Source: Streptomyces bottropensis ATCC 25435 (GTDB lineage Bacteria; Actinomycetota; Actinomycetes; Streptomycetales; Streptomycetaceae). From it: a stretch of 64,000 bases of DNA. The position numbers and the translations under genes are program-made. Below the pieces are notes generated by a model, which was given only the letters and a program-made list of their open reading frames with translations, was not told the origin of the DNA and ran no database searches. Shown piece by piece: positions 41,282 through 50,554 of the stretch (the first letter of the stretch is position 1; every line of letters begins with the position of its first letter). Location: positions 6,655,519 to 6,719,518 of the forward strand of contig NZ_KB911581.1 in the NCBI RefSeq assembly GCF_000383595.1. Direction: 5' to 3'.

Positions 41282-42424
41282 CTACAGCAGGGTTTTCAAA
41301 GTTTCCGCCAAGAGGTCCCAGCGCCATTTCTCCTCCACCCACTCCCGCCCCCGCTGTCCCATGCGGGCCCGCAGCTCCGGGTCGCCGAGGAGGGTGACGA
41401 CGCGCTCGGCGGCGTCCGTCGGGGAGCCGCCCCGTACGACCCAGCCGGTCTCGCCGTCGAGCACGGCGTCGGGGGCGCCGCCCGAGTCGCCCGCCACCAC
41501 CGGCAGACCCGTCGCGGAGGCCTCCAGGTAGACGATCCCGAGCCCCTCCACGTCCAGACCGCCCCGGCGGGTGCGGCACGGCATGGCGAAGACGTCGCCG
41601 GCGCCGTAGTGGGCGGGCAGCTCGGCCCAGGGGACGGCGCCGGTGAAGCGGACGGACGCGGCGACCCCGGTCTCGCGGGCGAGCCCGCGCAGCTCCTTCT
41701 CGTACGGTCCGCCGCCGACGATCAGCAGCACGGCGTCCGGCTCCTTCGCCAGGATGCCCGGCATCGCCCGGATCAGCGTGTCCTGCCCCTTGCGCGGCAC
41801 CAGCCGCGAGACACAGACGACGACCGGGCGGTCGGTGAGCCCGAGCCGGGCCCGGACCTCCGCGCCGCCGGAGCCCGGGTGGAAGGTCTTCTCGTCGACA
41901 CCGGGCGGCAGCTGGACCATCCGCCCGGCCGCGTCGGGGGTGAGGGCCGTGGCGATCCGGGAGCGGGTGTACTCGCCCAGATAGGTGATCGTGTCCGTGC
42001 CCTCGCCGATCCGCCGCAGCAGCTGCCGGGCGGCGGGCAGCTGGGCCCAGCCCGCCTCGTGGCCGTGCGTGGTGGCCACCAGCCGCTCCGCGCCCGCCCG
42101 GCGCAGCGCCGGGGCCATCAGACCGAGCGGGGCCGCCGCGCCGAACCACACCGACGTGCAGCCGTGCTCCCGCAGCAGTGAGACCGCGCGGCGGGTGACG
42201 GCGGGCGTCGGCAGCAGCATGGTCGTCCGGTCGCGTACGACGGTGAAGGGCTGCTCGGCGTCGAAGTCGGCCGTCGCCCGGACGCCCTCGTGGCTCCGCT
42301 TCCAGGTCGAGGCGTAGACGACGATCCGCTCGGGGTCCAGCCGCAGCGCCATGTTGTGCAGAAACGCCTGGATGCCGCCGGGCCGGGGCGGGAAGTCGTT
42401 GGTCACGATCAGGGTCTTGTGCAT
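41282..42424 (-). CDS. pimB: GT4 glycosyltransferase, PimB'-like mannosyltransferase
   Basis: The 380-residue GT-B enzyme fits the actinobacterial phosphatidylinositol mannoside mannosyltransferase: IVTNDFPPRPGGIQAFLHNMA at the N-terminus, THGHEAGWAQLP, QLPPGVDEKTFHPG, VVCVSRLVPRKGQDTLIRA, and the donor EX7E region in GLDVEGLGIVYLEASATGLP. Position beside the FadD15-type ligase matches Rv2188c (PimB'), which adds the second mannose to PI. ATG at 42422-42424 is placed eight bases after TAGGGT, probably leaderless. The long upstream open frame is a shadow of the next gene. Confidence 0.87.
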   Translation of the reverse strand: MHKTLIVTNDFPPRPGGIQAFLHNMALRLDPERIVVYASTWKRSHEGVRATADFDAEQPFTVVRDRTTMLLPTPAVTRRAVSLLREHGCTSVWFGAAAPLGLMAPALRRAGAERLVATTHGHEAGWAQLPAARQLLRRIGEGTDTITYLGEYTRSRIATALTPDAAGRMVQLPPGVDEKTFHPGSGGAEVRARLGLTDRPVVVCVSRLVPRKGQDTLIRAMPGILAKEPDAVLLIVGGGPYEKELRGLARETGVAASVRFTGAVPWAELPAHYGAGDVFAMPCRTRRGGLDVEGLGIVYLEASATGLPVVAGDSGGAPDAVLDGETGWVVRGGSPTDAAERVVTLLGDPELRARMGQRGREWVEEKWRWDLLAETLKTLL

Positions 42425-42616
42425 CGCCGCCGACCCTACCGAACCGCTTCCGGCCGGCTGTCCGCAGGCACAGCCACACCGCCCCGGCCACCGCCCGGCC
42501 CGGCCACCGCCCGCCCCGGCCACGCTTGACGGCCGCTTCACAGGCCGGCGGGGGATCATGTCCCTCACAGACGCGGAACGCGGCGCTGAACGCGGCGCGG
42601 ACGGACAGGGACTCAC

Positions 42617-43858
42617 GTGGCGCAGAAGGACATGACGGGCTCTCGCCGGCTCCCGTTCGGGCTGCTCACCCTCTGGGGCGCGACCCGGCTTGTGCTGCTG
42701 CTGTTCGTCTTCAAGGTGTACGTCTTCCCGGGCCCCGACGTCACCGGTGACGTCTCGGTGATCTACCGGGGGTGGTACGAGACCCTGCGCACCGGGACGT
42801 ATCCCCTGGACGACGTCACCTGGCAGTACCCGCCCGCCGCCGCCCTCGCGATCCTCTCCCCCGCGCTGCTGCCCTTCCTGGACTACGCGTCGGCGTTCTT
42901 CGTCCTCGCGTTCCTCGCCGACCTGGTGGTGCTCGCGCTGCTCCTGTACGCGGGCGCCCGCCCCGGCGGGTCCGGGCGCGGCGCCCGGGTGTGGGTGGTC
43001 GGCCTTCCGCTCCTCGGCCCGACCGCGTACGCCCGCTACGACGTGATGGTGACGGCGGTGGCGGTGGCGGCCCTGCTCGCGGGCAGCCGCCATCCGCGCG
43101 CGATGGGGGCGCTGACGGCCTTCGCGGCCCTGCTGAAGGTCTGGCCGGCGCTGCTGCTCCTGGGCGTCCGCGGACGCGCCGCCTGGGCGTGGGCGGCGGG
43201 TACCGGTCTCGTGGTGGCCGGCCTCTTCGCCCTCTCCATGCCCGGTGCCTTCGCCTTCCTGACGTTCCAGCGCGAGCGGGGCACCGAGGTGGAGTCGCTG
43301 GGCGCCCTCGTGCTGCATGTGGCCCGGCACTTCGGCTGGGACGGCGAGGTGCTGCTCAACTACGGCTCCGTGGAGTTCCTCGGCGCCCACGTCGACACGG
43401 TCAGCGACGCGGCCCTGCTGCTCAGCGGGGTGGCGTTCGCCTGGCTGCTGCTGTGGCGGGTGCGGGCCCGGCGGTTCGCGGCGCACACGCTCGCGGACGC
43501 GGCGTTCGTGGCGGTGCTGATGTTCACGGCCACGAGCCGGGTGATCAGCCCCCAGTACATGGTGTGGCTGGTCGGTCTCGCCGCGGTGTGCCTCTGCTTC
43601 CGGGCGAGCCGTATGGGAGTGCCCGCGGTCATGGTCCTGGTGGCGTCCTTCGTGACCGTCCTGGAGTTCCCGATCTGGTTCGCCCACGTCGTCGCCAGCG
43701 ACTGGCTGGGCGTGACCCTCCTGTTCGTCCGCAACGGCCTGCTCGTCGCCGCGGGCCTCCTCGCCGCGTACGAACTGTGGCAGGACACGGTCCCCCGGCC
43801 CGCCCCGGGCCCCCTGCCGGACCCGCCCTCCCGCACGGAGGAACCCCTGGGCACCTGA
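42617..43858 (+). CDS. GT87 family integral membrane glycosyltransferase
   Basis: The 413-residue protein has about ten membrane helices and a GT-C fold: a first extracytoplasmic loop with acidic residues (FPGPDVTGDVSVIYRGWYETL) and TYPLDDVTWQYPPAAALAIL typical of DUF2029/GT87 alpha-mannosyltransferases using polyprenyl-phosphate mannose. It is divergent from the PimB-like gene, with which it may cooperate in lipoglycan synthesis. GTG at 42617. The upstream gap contains short CCCGGCCACCGC tandem repeats. Confidence 0.82.
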   Translation: MAQKDMTGSRRLPFGLLTLWGATRLVLLLFVFKVYVFPGPDVTGDVSVIYRGWYETLRTGTYPLDDVTWQYPPAAALAILSPALLPFLDYASAFFVLAFLADLVVLALLLYAGARPGGSGRGARVWVVGLPLLGPTAYARYDVMVTAVAVAALLAGSRHPRAMGALTAFAALLKVWPALLLLGVRGRAAWAWAAGTGLVVAGLFALSMPGAFAFLTFQRERGTEVESLGALVLHVARHFGWDGEVLLNYGSVEFLGAHVDTVSDAALLLSGVAFAWLLLWRVRARRFAAHTLADAAFVAVLMFTATSRVISPQYMVWLVGLAAVCLCFRASRMGVPAVMVLVASFVTVLEFPIWFAHVVASDWLGVTLLFVRNGLLVAAGLLAAYELWQDTVPRPAPGPLPDPPSRTEEPLGT

Positions 43859-43904
43859 ACCGCCCCCTGGCGCGGTCGTCGTCCGGGTGCGGCTCAGGTG
43901 CGGG

Positions 43905-43997
43905 CTGAAAACCCAGGGCCCGCGCCCCTGAAAACCCAGGGCCCGAGGCGCAGCCCGGCCTTCCAGGGGCGCGGGGAACTGCGCGAGAACCCCCACC
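43905..43997. repeat. Dispersed palindromic repeat, partly rearranged copy
   Basis: The right arm GGGGCGCGGGGAACTGCGCG with trailing CCCCCAC is intact (43964-43997). The left side is replaced by a direct duplication of CTGAAAACCCAGGGCCCG at 43905-43922 and 43928-43945. It lies between two convergent genes. Confidence 0.8.
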
Positions 43998-44035
43998 GAC
44001 CCGCGGCCGACGATCCAACCCCCCGCACCCAGGCC

Positions 44036-45289
44036 TCAGCGCAGCTGGGCCCGTACGTACTCGCGCCACTTCGCCGTGAAGTCCTCGACCGTCGTCCCCA
44101 ACACCTCCTCCAGCGCCCCCTCCACCGCCCCACCGCGCCCGCCGTGCGCGCCCACCGCCCGGTAGAACGCGTCGAGGCGGCCCTCGCCCCAGCGGTCGGC
44201 GATCATGCGGCAGGCCAGCCACCCGCCCTCGTAGGCCCGTGCGAGCCCGCCGGAGTCGCCGGAGAAGCCGAAGTCGGCGTCGGCGGGCAGGGCGCTCGGG
44301 GCCCGGCCCTCCGCGACGGCGCGCTCGAGTTCGGGGGCCACCTCGGACGCCGTACGGCCGGCCTTTCGGTAGCCGACCCAGTCCGCGTAGCCCTCGGAGA
44401 GCCACAGGGGCGTGGAGGTGTCGGTGTGGACGCGGGTGGCGACGTGGGTCGTCTCGTGGGTGAGGACGACCTGCTTGCCGAAGTCACCGAGCAGCGCGTA
44501 CGCGTCGGGGTTGACGACGATCCGGTCCGCCGGCGCCCTCGCCGAACCCCCCGTCTCCCCGGTGGTGACCGCCGCGATCCCCCGGTACCCGGAGGCCGGC
44601 GCCCCCAGCAGCCCCGCCATCTCCTCCAGCGACTCGGGGACGACGACCACGACCCGCCGCGCCCAGTCCTCGCCCCACGCCTCGGTGACGGCGGGCACGG
44701 CCCGGTCCGCCAGCGCCGCGTAGGCCCGCAGGTCCGCCACCGACCGTCCCACCCCCAGCACCAGACTCCGCGCCCCGCGCACGGCCCGTATCCGCCCCTG
44801 CTCCCACAGCTGTTCGGTGCCCTCCTTCGAGGGCTCGTCGGCGGCGACCCGCCACACCCCGTCGTCGTCCCGGACGAGGGTCAGCGTCCGTACGGCGGTG
44901 ACGGGCGCCCGGTCGTAGCCGCGTATCCGGTAGCGGAGGGCGGCCTCGGCCGTGGCCCGGTCGCCGGAGCGGTGGAAGGCGGTGAGGTCGTACGACCAGG
45001 AGGCCAGCGGCAGGCCGCGGAGGTTGGTGAACTCGGCCTCCCCGGTGGCCAGTCGGCCGGAGGCGGCGCCGGCCGCCTCGGTCGCGCGGTAGGCCGCCCC
45101 GTCCCGTTCCAGGACCGCCGTGGCCCGTCGGTCGAGCATCCGCAGCACCTCGGAGCGGGCGGTGTCGGGCGCCGCCGGCCCGCCGCAGCCGGCGAGGAGG
45201 GCGAGGGCGAGCGCGGCCGCCGGGAGAACACGTCCGGGGCCCGGGAGCACTCCGGACCCCGCACGCGTCGTGCGCCTTCGGCCAGCCAC
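44036..45289 (-). CDS. Lipoprotein with zinc-metallopeptidase signature
   Basis: The 417-residue protein has a lipoprotein signal ending LALALLAGC. The central VVLTHETTHVATRVH (about residue 277) is a HExxH motif, followed about 20 residues later by LWLSEGYADWVGY, whose Glu could be the third zinc ligand, as in gluzincins. An N-terminal NTF2-like region (residues 40-150) precedes it. It is probably an extracellular membrane-anchored peptidase, but substrates are unknown. GTG at 45287-45289 lies seven bases after TACGAT, consistent with a leaderless mRNA. Confidence 0.78.
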   Translation of the reverse strand: MAGRRRTTRAGSGVLPGPGRVLPAAALALALLAGCGGPAAPDTARSEVLRMLDRRATAVLERDGAAYRATEAAGAASGRLATGEAEFTNLRGLPLASWSYDLTAFHRSGDRATAEAALRYRIRGYDRAPVTAVRTLTLVRDDDGVWRVAADEPSKEGTEQLWEQGRIRAVRGARSLVLGVGRSVADLRAYAALADRAVPAVTEAWGEDWARRVVVVVPESLEEMAGLLGAPASGYRGIAAVTTGETGGSARAPADRIVVNPDAYALLGDFGKQVVLTHETTHVATRVHTDTSTPLWLSEGYADWVGYRKAGRTASEVAPELERAVAEGRAPSALPADADFGFSGDSGGLARAYEGGWLACRMIADRWGEGRLDAFYRAVGAHGGRGGAVEGALEEVLGTTVEDFTAKWREYVRAQLR

Positions 45290-45347
45290 GTTCCCGATCG
45301 TACGGGGCCCCGGTCACCGGCCGTCGGCGGCCGGGACCCGGCGCCGG

Positions 45348-46391
45348 TCAGGGACGGGTGACCGAGGCGATCGGCATCATGCCGACGGGGTCGTGGCGGA
45401 CCGGGGCGCCCGGGTAGGGGGCGTGGATGACCTGGCCGTTGCCGACGTACATGCCGACATGGCTGGCGTCGGGCCGGTAGGTGACGATGTCGCCGGGCCG
45501 GGCCTGCGAGAGCGGGACCTGGGTGCCCGCGTACCGCTGGGCCTGCGAGGTGCGCGGCAGCCCGACGCCGGCCTGTCCGTACGACCAGACCATGAGACCC
45601 GAGCAGTCGAAGCCGTGCGGGCCGGTGGCGCCCCACACGTACGGCTTGCCGAGGGCGGAGCGGGCTGCGGCGACGGCGGCGGCCGCGCGGCCGTTCGGGG
45701 CGACGGCGCCGGAGGGGTCCGGCATGTCGGTGCGGCCGGGGCCGGTGGAGCGGGAGGCGCGGTCGTACTCGGCACGCTCCTCGTCCGTGAGGGAGTTGAG
45801 CAGCCGACGGGCCGCCGCGAGCTTCCCCTCGACGACCCGCTTGTGCCGGGCGACGGCCTTGCGGCTCTTCTCCAGCTCCGTGAGCTTGCCGCGGGCCTCC
45901 GCACGGTCCTGGGACAGTTCACGCAGGGACTGCCGCAGGTCGTGGAGCTCGCCCGCCTGGTGGACGCTGATGCGGTCCAGGGCGGCGGCCGTGTCGAGGT
46001 AGTCGTCCGGGTCGTCGGAGAACAGCAGCGCGATCGACGGGTCGAGGGCGCCGGAGCGGTACTGGGCTCCGGCGAGCGAACCCAGCGACTCCCGCATGAC
46101 GTTGACGCGGTCCTGCTGCCGGGCGATCGAGTCCTGCGCGATACCGACCTGGTCGCGCAGCTCGTCGGCGCGCTCGTCGGCCTTGTTGTAGGCCTCGGTG
46201 GCCCGCTCGGCCTCCTCGTACAGCCGGTCCACCTCGGCCCGGATGGTGTGGTGCGGCGCGGCGGCGGCCTGCTGGAGGGGGATGGCGCCGAGGGCTGCGG
46301 CAGCGGCGGACAGCACACCGAGGGCGGCGGCCGCGCCCCGGTCGAACCCGGACGGTACAAGGCGACTGTGGGACACCACGGGAAGCCGCAC
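45348..46391 (-). CDS. Secreted NlpC/P60 (C40) cell wall hydrolase
   Basis: The 347-residue protein has a signal peptide (AALGVLSAAAAALGAIPLQQAAAAP), a long coiled coil (about residues 50-215) and a C-terminal NlpC/P60 domain with the catalytic Cys in HGFDCSGLMVWSYGQAG, His in DASHVGMYVGNG and a third polar residue in QVIHAPYPGAPV. It should cleave gamma-D-Glu-diamino acid links in peptidoglycan stem peptides. The coiled coil resembles autoinhibitory or divisome-binding segments of RipC. A paralogue lies 300 bases upstream on the same strand. Confidence 0.9.
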   Translation of the reverse strand: MRLPVVSHSRLVPSGFDRGAAAALGVLSAAAAALGAIPLQQAAAAPHHTIRAEVDRLYEEAERATEAYNKADERADELRDQVGIAQDSIARQQDRVNVMRESLGSLAGAQYRSGALDPSIALLFSDDPDDYLDTAAALDRISVHQAGELHDLRQSLRELSQDRAEARGKLTELEKSRKAVARHKRVVEGKLAAARRLLNSLTDEERAEYDRASRSTGPGRTDMPDPSGAVAPNGRAAAAVAAARSALGKPYVWGATGPHGFDCSGLMVWSYGQAGVGLPRTSQAQRYAGTQVPLSQARPGDIVTYRPDASHVGMYVGNGQVIHAPYPGAPVRHDPVGMMPIASVTRP

Positions 46392-46636
46392 TCCCTTCGA
46401 CGACGGACAGGGCCCTCCCCCGGGCCGGACGGCGACCCGGAGGGGGCGCGCTCACGGCGGGTGAGGGAAGCGCGGCCGACAGTAGCCGCGCGACCGTGTC
46501 CCAGCCAAAGACCTCGGCGGCCACACAGCGTGACGTCCGGGCTGGGGCCCCAGGTCACCAGCGGGGAAAGGGGTCAGCGCGAGGCACGGGAATTCGCCCG
46601 TTCGGGCGGCCCTGTGTCCTGATCTTGAACAAAAAC

Positions 46637-46671
46637 AGGGCCGACCGTCACGTTCTGTGACGGTCGGCCCT
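46637..46671 (-). terminator. Strong intrinsic terminator
   Basis: A 15-bp perfect stem, AGGGCCGACCGTCAC (46637-46651) with GTGACGGTCGGCCCT (46657-46671), has a 5-base loop and, on the minus strand, a downstream TGTTTTTGTT tract. It lies 18 bases beyond the stop of the NlpC/P60 gene at 46689. Confidence 0.92.
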
Positions 46672-46688
46672 GATCAGGCGGGAGGGCG

Positions 46689-47723
46689 TCAGGCGACGCG
46701 GACACCGAACTGGAAGGAACCGATGGTGCTCATCGACTCGTAGCGGACGACCTTGCCCGGGTACGGGGCGTGGATGACCATGCCGTTGCCCGCGTAGAGG
46801 CCGACGTGGCCGAGGTTGTTGAAGAAGACCAGGTCGCCCGGCATCAGCTGGTCGCGGCCGATCTTCGTGCCGTCGTTCTGCTGCGTGTACGTGGTCCGGG
46901 TGATCGACACACCGGCCTGGGCGTAGGCCCACTGGGTCAGCCCGGAGCAGTCGTAGGAGTTCGGGCCGCTGCCGCCGGAGACATAGGGCTTGCCGAGCTG
47001 GGTGTCGGCGGCGGCGAGGGCGGCGGCGCCCCAGCTGGAGGCGGGCGCCTCGTCGCCGAGCTCGACGCGGTCCCCGGCGTCGCGGCTGGCGCGGGTCTCC
47101 TGCTCGTCCAGATCGGCCTTCTCCTCGGCCGTCAGGGAGTTGAGGAGCTTCTGCGCGGCGGCCAGCTTGCTCTGGACTTCCTTCTTCTTCTTGGCCAGGG
47201 TCTCGCGGGTGTCCGCGAGGTCCTCCAGCTTCTCCGTGGCCTCCTGGCGCTGCTGCGCGAGTGTGCGCTGCTTGTCCTGGATCTTCTTCAGCGCCTCGAC
47301 CTGCTGGCTGGTCAGCTGGTCGAGGGTGGCGGCCTTGTCCAGGTATTCGTCCGGATCGGCGGAGAGGAAGAGCTGGATCGAGGAGTCGATGCCGCCCGAG
47401 CGGTACTGGGCGCTGGCCGCCAGGCCTATGCCCTCACGCAGTTCGTTGAGCTCCTCCTGGCCCTTGGCGACGTTGTCCTGGATCGTGGAGATCTCTTTTT
47501 CGAGCTTCTCCTGCTTCTCCTCGGCCCCGTTGAGCTTGTCGGTGGCCCGCCCGGCGTCCTCGTAGAGCTTGTGGACCTTGGTCTTGACCTCGTCCTTGCT
47601 CGGCTTCTCCGCGGGCGCGGCGTTGGCGGCCTGCGCACTCAGGGCCACGGCAGCGGCGGCGGCGGTGGTGAGCACGGTCACGCGCGCACGGCTCGGCTGC
47701 TTGAGTCGACGGTGGGACGCCAC
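46689..47723 (-). CDS. Secreted NlpC/P60 (C40) cell wall hydrolase, second copy
   Basis: The 344-residue protein has a signal peptide cleaved near AANAAPAE, a Lys/Glu-rich coiled coil (about residues 45-215) and a C-terminal NlpC/P60 domain: NSYDCSGLTQWAYAQAG (catalytic Cys), LGHVGLYAGNG (His) and MVIHAPYPGKVV. It is about 40-50% similar by eye to the neighbouring copy and shares its domain order. GTG at 47721-47723 has GAAGGAG upstream at 10 bases. A perfect terminator separates it from the downstream paralogue, so the two are transcribed independently. Confidence 0.92.
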   Translation of the reverse strand: MASHRRLKQPSRARVTVLTTAAAAAVALSAQAANAAPAEKPSKDEVKTKVHKLYEDAGRATDKLNGAEEKQEKLEKEISTIQDNVAKGQEELNELREGIGLAASAQYRSGGIDSSIQLFLSADPDEYLDKAATLDQLTSQQVEALKKIQDKQRTLAQQRQEATEKLEDLADTRETLAKKKKEVQSKLAAAQKLLNSLTAEEKADLDEQETRASRDAGDRVELGDEAPASSWGAAALAAADTQLGKPYVSGGSGPNSYDCSGLTQWAYAQAGVSITRTTYTQQNDGTKIGRDQLMPGDLVFFNNLGHVGLYAGNGMVIHAPYPGKVVRYESMSTIGSFQFGVRVA

Positions 47724-47982
47724 GGTAGGTGAACTCCTTCATGTGAGCGACCGGCCGGCGGGGACTCCGGCGACGATCACCCGTTCAGAGGTTTGAGCCC
47801 AGACCCTAGTGACCCAACGGTGATCACTTCAAATCCCCCACAGGAAAAATCCCGTCCCAGGGCGCACAATTTACACTCAACGCACATGCGGTAATGCTCG
47901 GTTGACGCTACGTCGCGCAACGTTTCGGTCAATTCGGGCATAGGGCCTGTTTGTTGCTGTTGGGGCGGACGGTGTCGAAAGC

Positions 47983-49326
47983 TCAGGTAAGCCGCTTGAG
48001 GAGCACCGCGGACGCCACCGGGCGGGCACCCGCCTTCGCGATCCCGTCGGCGACCTCCCGGTCGGTGGAGGCGACGATGACCGGCCGGCCGGGCGGCTCG
48101 GCACGCACCAGCTGGCGAATCAACTCGTCGGCGGTGACACCCGGCTTGGAGAACAGCACCCGCACCCCGCGCGGCGGCGCGAGCAGCACCGGCGCGGCCA
48201 GCTCGGCCCCGTCGAAGACGCAGGTGACCTCGGCGCCGGTCTGCGCGGCGAGCTGGGAGAGCTGCCCGAGGAGTCTGAGGCGCTGCTTCTCCAGCGGCAT
48301 CTGCGGATAGCCGGTCTTGGTCACGTTGTAGCCGTCGACGACGAGATGCGCCTGCGGCAGCGCCAGCAACTGGTTCAGGATCGCCGGGTCGTTCTCCGAC
48401 AGCGCGCGGGCGGCGATGTCCTTGGGGGTCATCCGCCCCGGCTCGACCGCGTCGACGGTCTCGGCGGGCCGTACGGAGACCGGCGGCAGCGCCAGCTCGC
48501 GGCGCAGCCCCTGGGCGGCCTCCAGCACGGTGTCCAGCAGCAGCCGTACCCGCATGTCCTCGACGCTGCGGCCCTCGCGGGCGGCCCGCCGGGCGGCCTC
48601 CAGGGCGGTCTCCGCCTCGCCGAGCCGGGCCTTGAGCCGCCGGCTCTCGCTCTCGGCGGCGGACACCTGGGCGTGGCCCTCGGCGCGTACGGTCTCCATC
48701 TCGGCGTGCAGCTTGCGCAGGGCGGCCTCGCCCCGCTTGACGTCGCTGAGGGCGGCCCGGAGCTTGCGGTGCATCGAGTCGGCCTCCTTCTTGGCCGCCT
48801 CCAGCTCCGCGCGCAACCGCTCCGTCTCGGACTTCGTGTGACCACGGGCCTCGGCGAGCTGCTCGCGCAGCCGCTCCAGCTCGGCACGGCTCTCCTCGTC
48901 GGCCCGCTCGGCGTCCGCCCGCAGGGCCTCCTCGCCGGCGGCGGCGACCAGCTTCACCCAGCCCGTGGGGCGCAGCACATAGGCCGCGGCCGCCACGTCC
49001 AGCGGGTCAGCGGCCGGCGGCGGCGTGCCCGTGTCGAGGGCGCCGGACAGCTCCGGGTGGGCCTCCCGGAACCGCTCCCCGATCCGCTGTCTGAACAGCG
49101 TGTCGCTCTCCACGGCGGCCGCCATCGCGTTCCCGGCGAACTTCACCCGACGGGTCGGGGTGAACCGGGCGTACTGCCTGAGCTGTGCGGGCAGTTCGGC
49201 GACCGTCAGGCCGCCGAACCCGTCCGAGACGATCTGCACGACCCGCTTGCGCACGCCCTCGGGCAGCGGGCGGTCGAGCACCTCGGCGGCGCCGTCGCCC
49301 GGCCCCCCGCCTGCGGTCTCCACCAT
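47983..49326 (-). CDS. NYN domain protein with central coiled coil
   Basis: The 447-residue protein has three parts: a helical N-terminal region (residues 15-130), a long charged coiled coil (about 130-260), and a C-terminal NYN/YacP-type PIN-like nuclease domain starting AHLVVDGYNVTKTGYPQ, with acidic positions in VTCVFDGAEL and VIVASTDREVADG. NYN domains process RNA. It is followed upstream by a small zinc-ribbon gene on the same strand. The role in Streptomyces is not known to me. Confidence 0.85.
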   Translation of the reverse strand: MVETAGGGPGDGAAEVLDRPLPEGVRKRVVQIVSDGFGGLTVAELPAQLRQYARFTPTRRVKFAGNAMAAAVESDTLFRQRIGERFREAHPELSGALDTGTPPPAADPLDVAAAAYVLRPTGWVKLVAAAGEEALRADAERADEESRAELERLREQLAEARGHTKSETERLRAELEAAKKEADSMHRKLRAALSDVKRGEAALRKLHAEMETVRAEGHAQVSAAESESRRLKARLGEAETALEAARRAAREGRSVEDMRVRLLLDTVLEAAQGLRRELALPPVSVRPAETVDAVEPGRMTPKDIAARALSENDPAILNQLLALPQAHLVVDGYNVTKTGYPQMPLEKQRLRLLGQLSQLAAQTGAEVTCVFDGAELAAPVLLAPPRGVRVLFSKPGVTADELIRQLVRAEPPGRPVIVASTDREVADGIAKAGARPVASAVLLKRLT

Positions 49327-49360
49327 CCGTCACCCCACTGTCCGTGCGGGACCGGCTCCC

Positions 49361-49600
49361 TCAGGAGTCGGCGCCCGGCCTGTCCACGAGTTCCACCTGG
49401 TCCACTGCGTTGCACCAGCGGCAGCGCACCGACTCGATGGTCTCACTGACCACCTCGCGCTCCTCGACCTTGGGCTGCCCGGCGAGGTCGAGGTGCACGT
49501 ACTCGACGACCTTCGACGAGCGGGTCACGTCGAACCGCGTGAGATTGCCACAGAGCGTGCAGCGCCAGCGGGTCGTGTCCGTCGGCAGGGGAACCGTCAT
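49361..49600 (-). CDS. Small zinc-ribbon protein
   Basis: This 79-residue protein contains two CxxC knuckles (WRCTLCGNLTRFDV and VRCRWCNAVDQVEL) separated by a basic/acidic linker, predicting one zinc site. ATG has AAGGAAGAG upstream. It is directly upstream of the NYN gene with 34 bases between them and probably in one operon, so it could bind nucleic acid or a protein partner of the NYN nuclease; that is inference. Confidence 0.78.
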   Translation of the reverse strand: MTVPLPTDTTRWRCTLCGNLTRFDVTRSSKVVEYVHLDLAGQPKVEEREVVSETIESVRCRWCNAVDQVELVDRPGADS

Positions 49601-49798
49601 CGTGGCTGCTCTTCCTTCTTCCAGTCTCCGTGAAGCGCCGACGTCCCGGTGCTTGTGGCTCGTAACCCTACGGCCTGACCGGTACCGGACGCCCGTTCGC
49701 CCACGGCGGCGGCGCCGATCGGCTCCGGCGGCGCGGGCGATGCGCGCGGGCGGCGAGGCGGTCTGTGCGAGTGGGTCCCGTTACGTCATGCTCTGCGC

Positions 49799-50554
49799 AT
49801 GATCGGCAAGTGGATCGCCCCGGCCGCCCGGGCCGTACGGAACGAGTCGGCGCCCGTCACCTACGGGCTGATCGCCGCCTGCTGTGCGATTTTCCTGATC
49901 GGACCGGCTGCGGGCCTCAACCCCGCGTACGGCACCGGGGACGAACTGCTCGCCGCGCAGCGCGCGTACTTCCATCGCTGGGGCGTCGTCCCCGTCGAAC
50001 TCTTCGACGGCACTCCGCGCGCGGCACTGACCCCCCTCACCGCGCTCTTCGTCCACGGCAGCTGGCTGCACCTCCTCGGCAACATGCTCTTCCTCTTCGT
50101 CTTCGGGGCGATGGCCGAGGAACGCATGGGCCGGGTGGCGTTCGCCCTGTTCTACGTGAGCTGCGGCTACCTCGCGCTGGTGGCGTACGCGGCGGCCCAC
50201 TCCGGGTCGCCGCAGTCCCTGGTCGGCGCCTCCGGGGCGATCTCCGCGGTCCTCGGCGCGTTCCTGTACCTGTTCCCGCGGGCGCGGGTGACGAGCCTCC
50301 TGCCCTTCCTCTTCTTCCTCCCGCTGCGCTTCCCGGCATGGGTGACCCTGCCGTTCTGGGTGAGCCTGCAGTGGCTGGCGGCGGGGCGGCAGACCTCGGG
50401 GCCGGGCGTCGCCTATCTGGCGCACCTGGTCGGGTTCGCACTGGGGTTCGTCTTCGCGTGGGGGCGTTTCGGGCGTGGGGCTAGAGTGAAACCGCCAGCG
50501 GACGCGTCAGGACACGTCCCTGCTCCGGCCCCCGAGGGAGAGAAACAGCCGTGA
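49799..50554 (+). CDS. Rhomboid family intramembrane serine protease
   Basis: The 251-residue protein has six membrane helices with the rhomboid signature: loop 1 TALFVHGSWLHLLGNMLFLF, the nucleophile Ser in LVGASGAISAVLGAFLY, and the catalytic His in VAYLAHLVGFALG. It should cleave membrane-spanning substrates. Its stop overlaps the next start by four bases (GTGA), so it is coupled to an AsnC-type ligand-binding protein. Substrates are unknown. Confidence 0.92.
   Translation: MIGKWIAPAARAVRNESAPVTYGLIAACCAIFLIGPAAGLNPAYGTGDELLAAQRAYFHRWGVVPVELFDGTPRAALTPLTALFVHGSWLHLLGNMLFLFVFGAMAEERMGRVAFALFYVSCGYLALVAYAAAHSGSPQSLVGASGAISAVLGAFLYLFPRARVTSLLPFLFFLPLRFPAWVTLPFWVSLQWLAAGRQTSGPGVAYLAHLVGFALGFVFAWGRFGRGARVKPPADASGHVPAPAPEGEKQP

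Noticed and set aside
46392..46688. Possible c-di-AMP (ydaO) riboswitch upstream of the NlpC/P60 genes, as is common for streptomycete cell-wall hydrolases
   Set aside because: Neither this gap nor 47724-47982 shows the conserved ydaO blocks; only a terminator and AT-richer sequence were seen.
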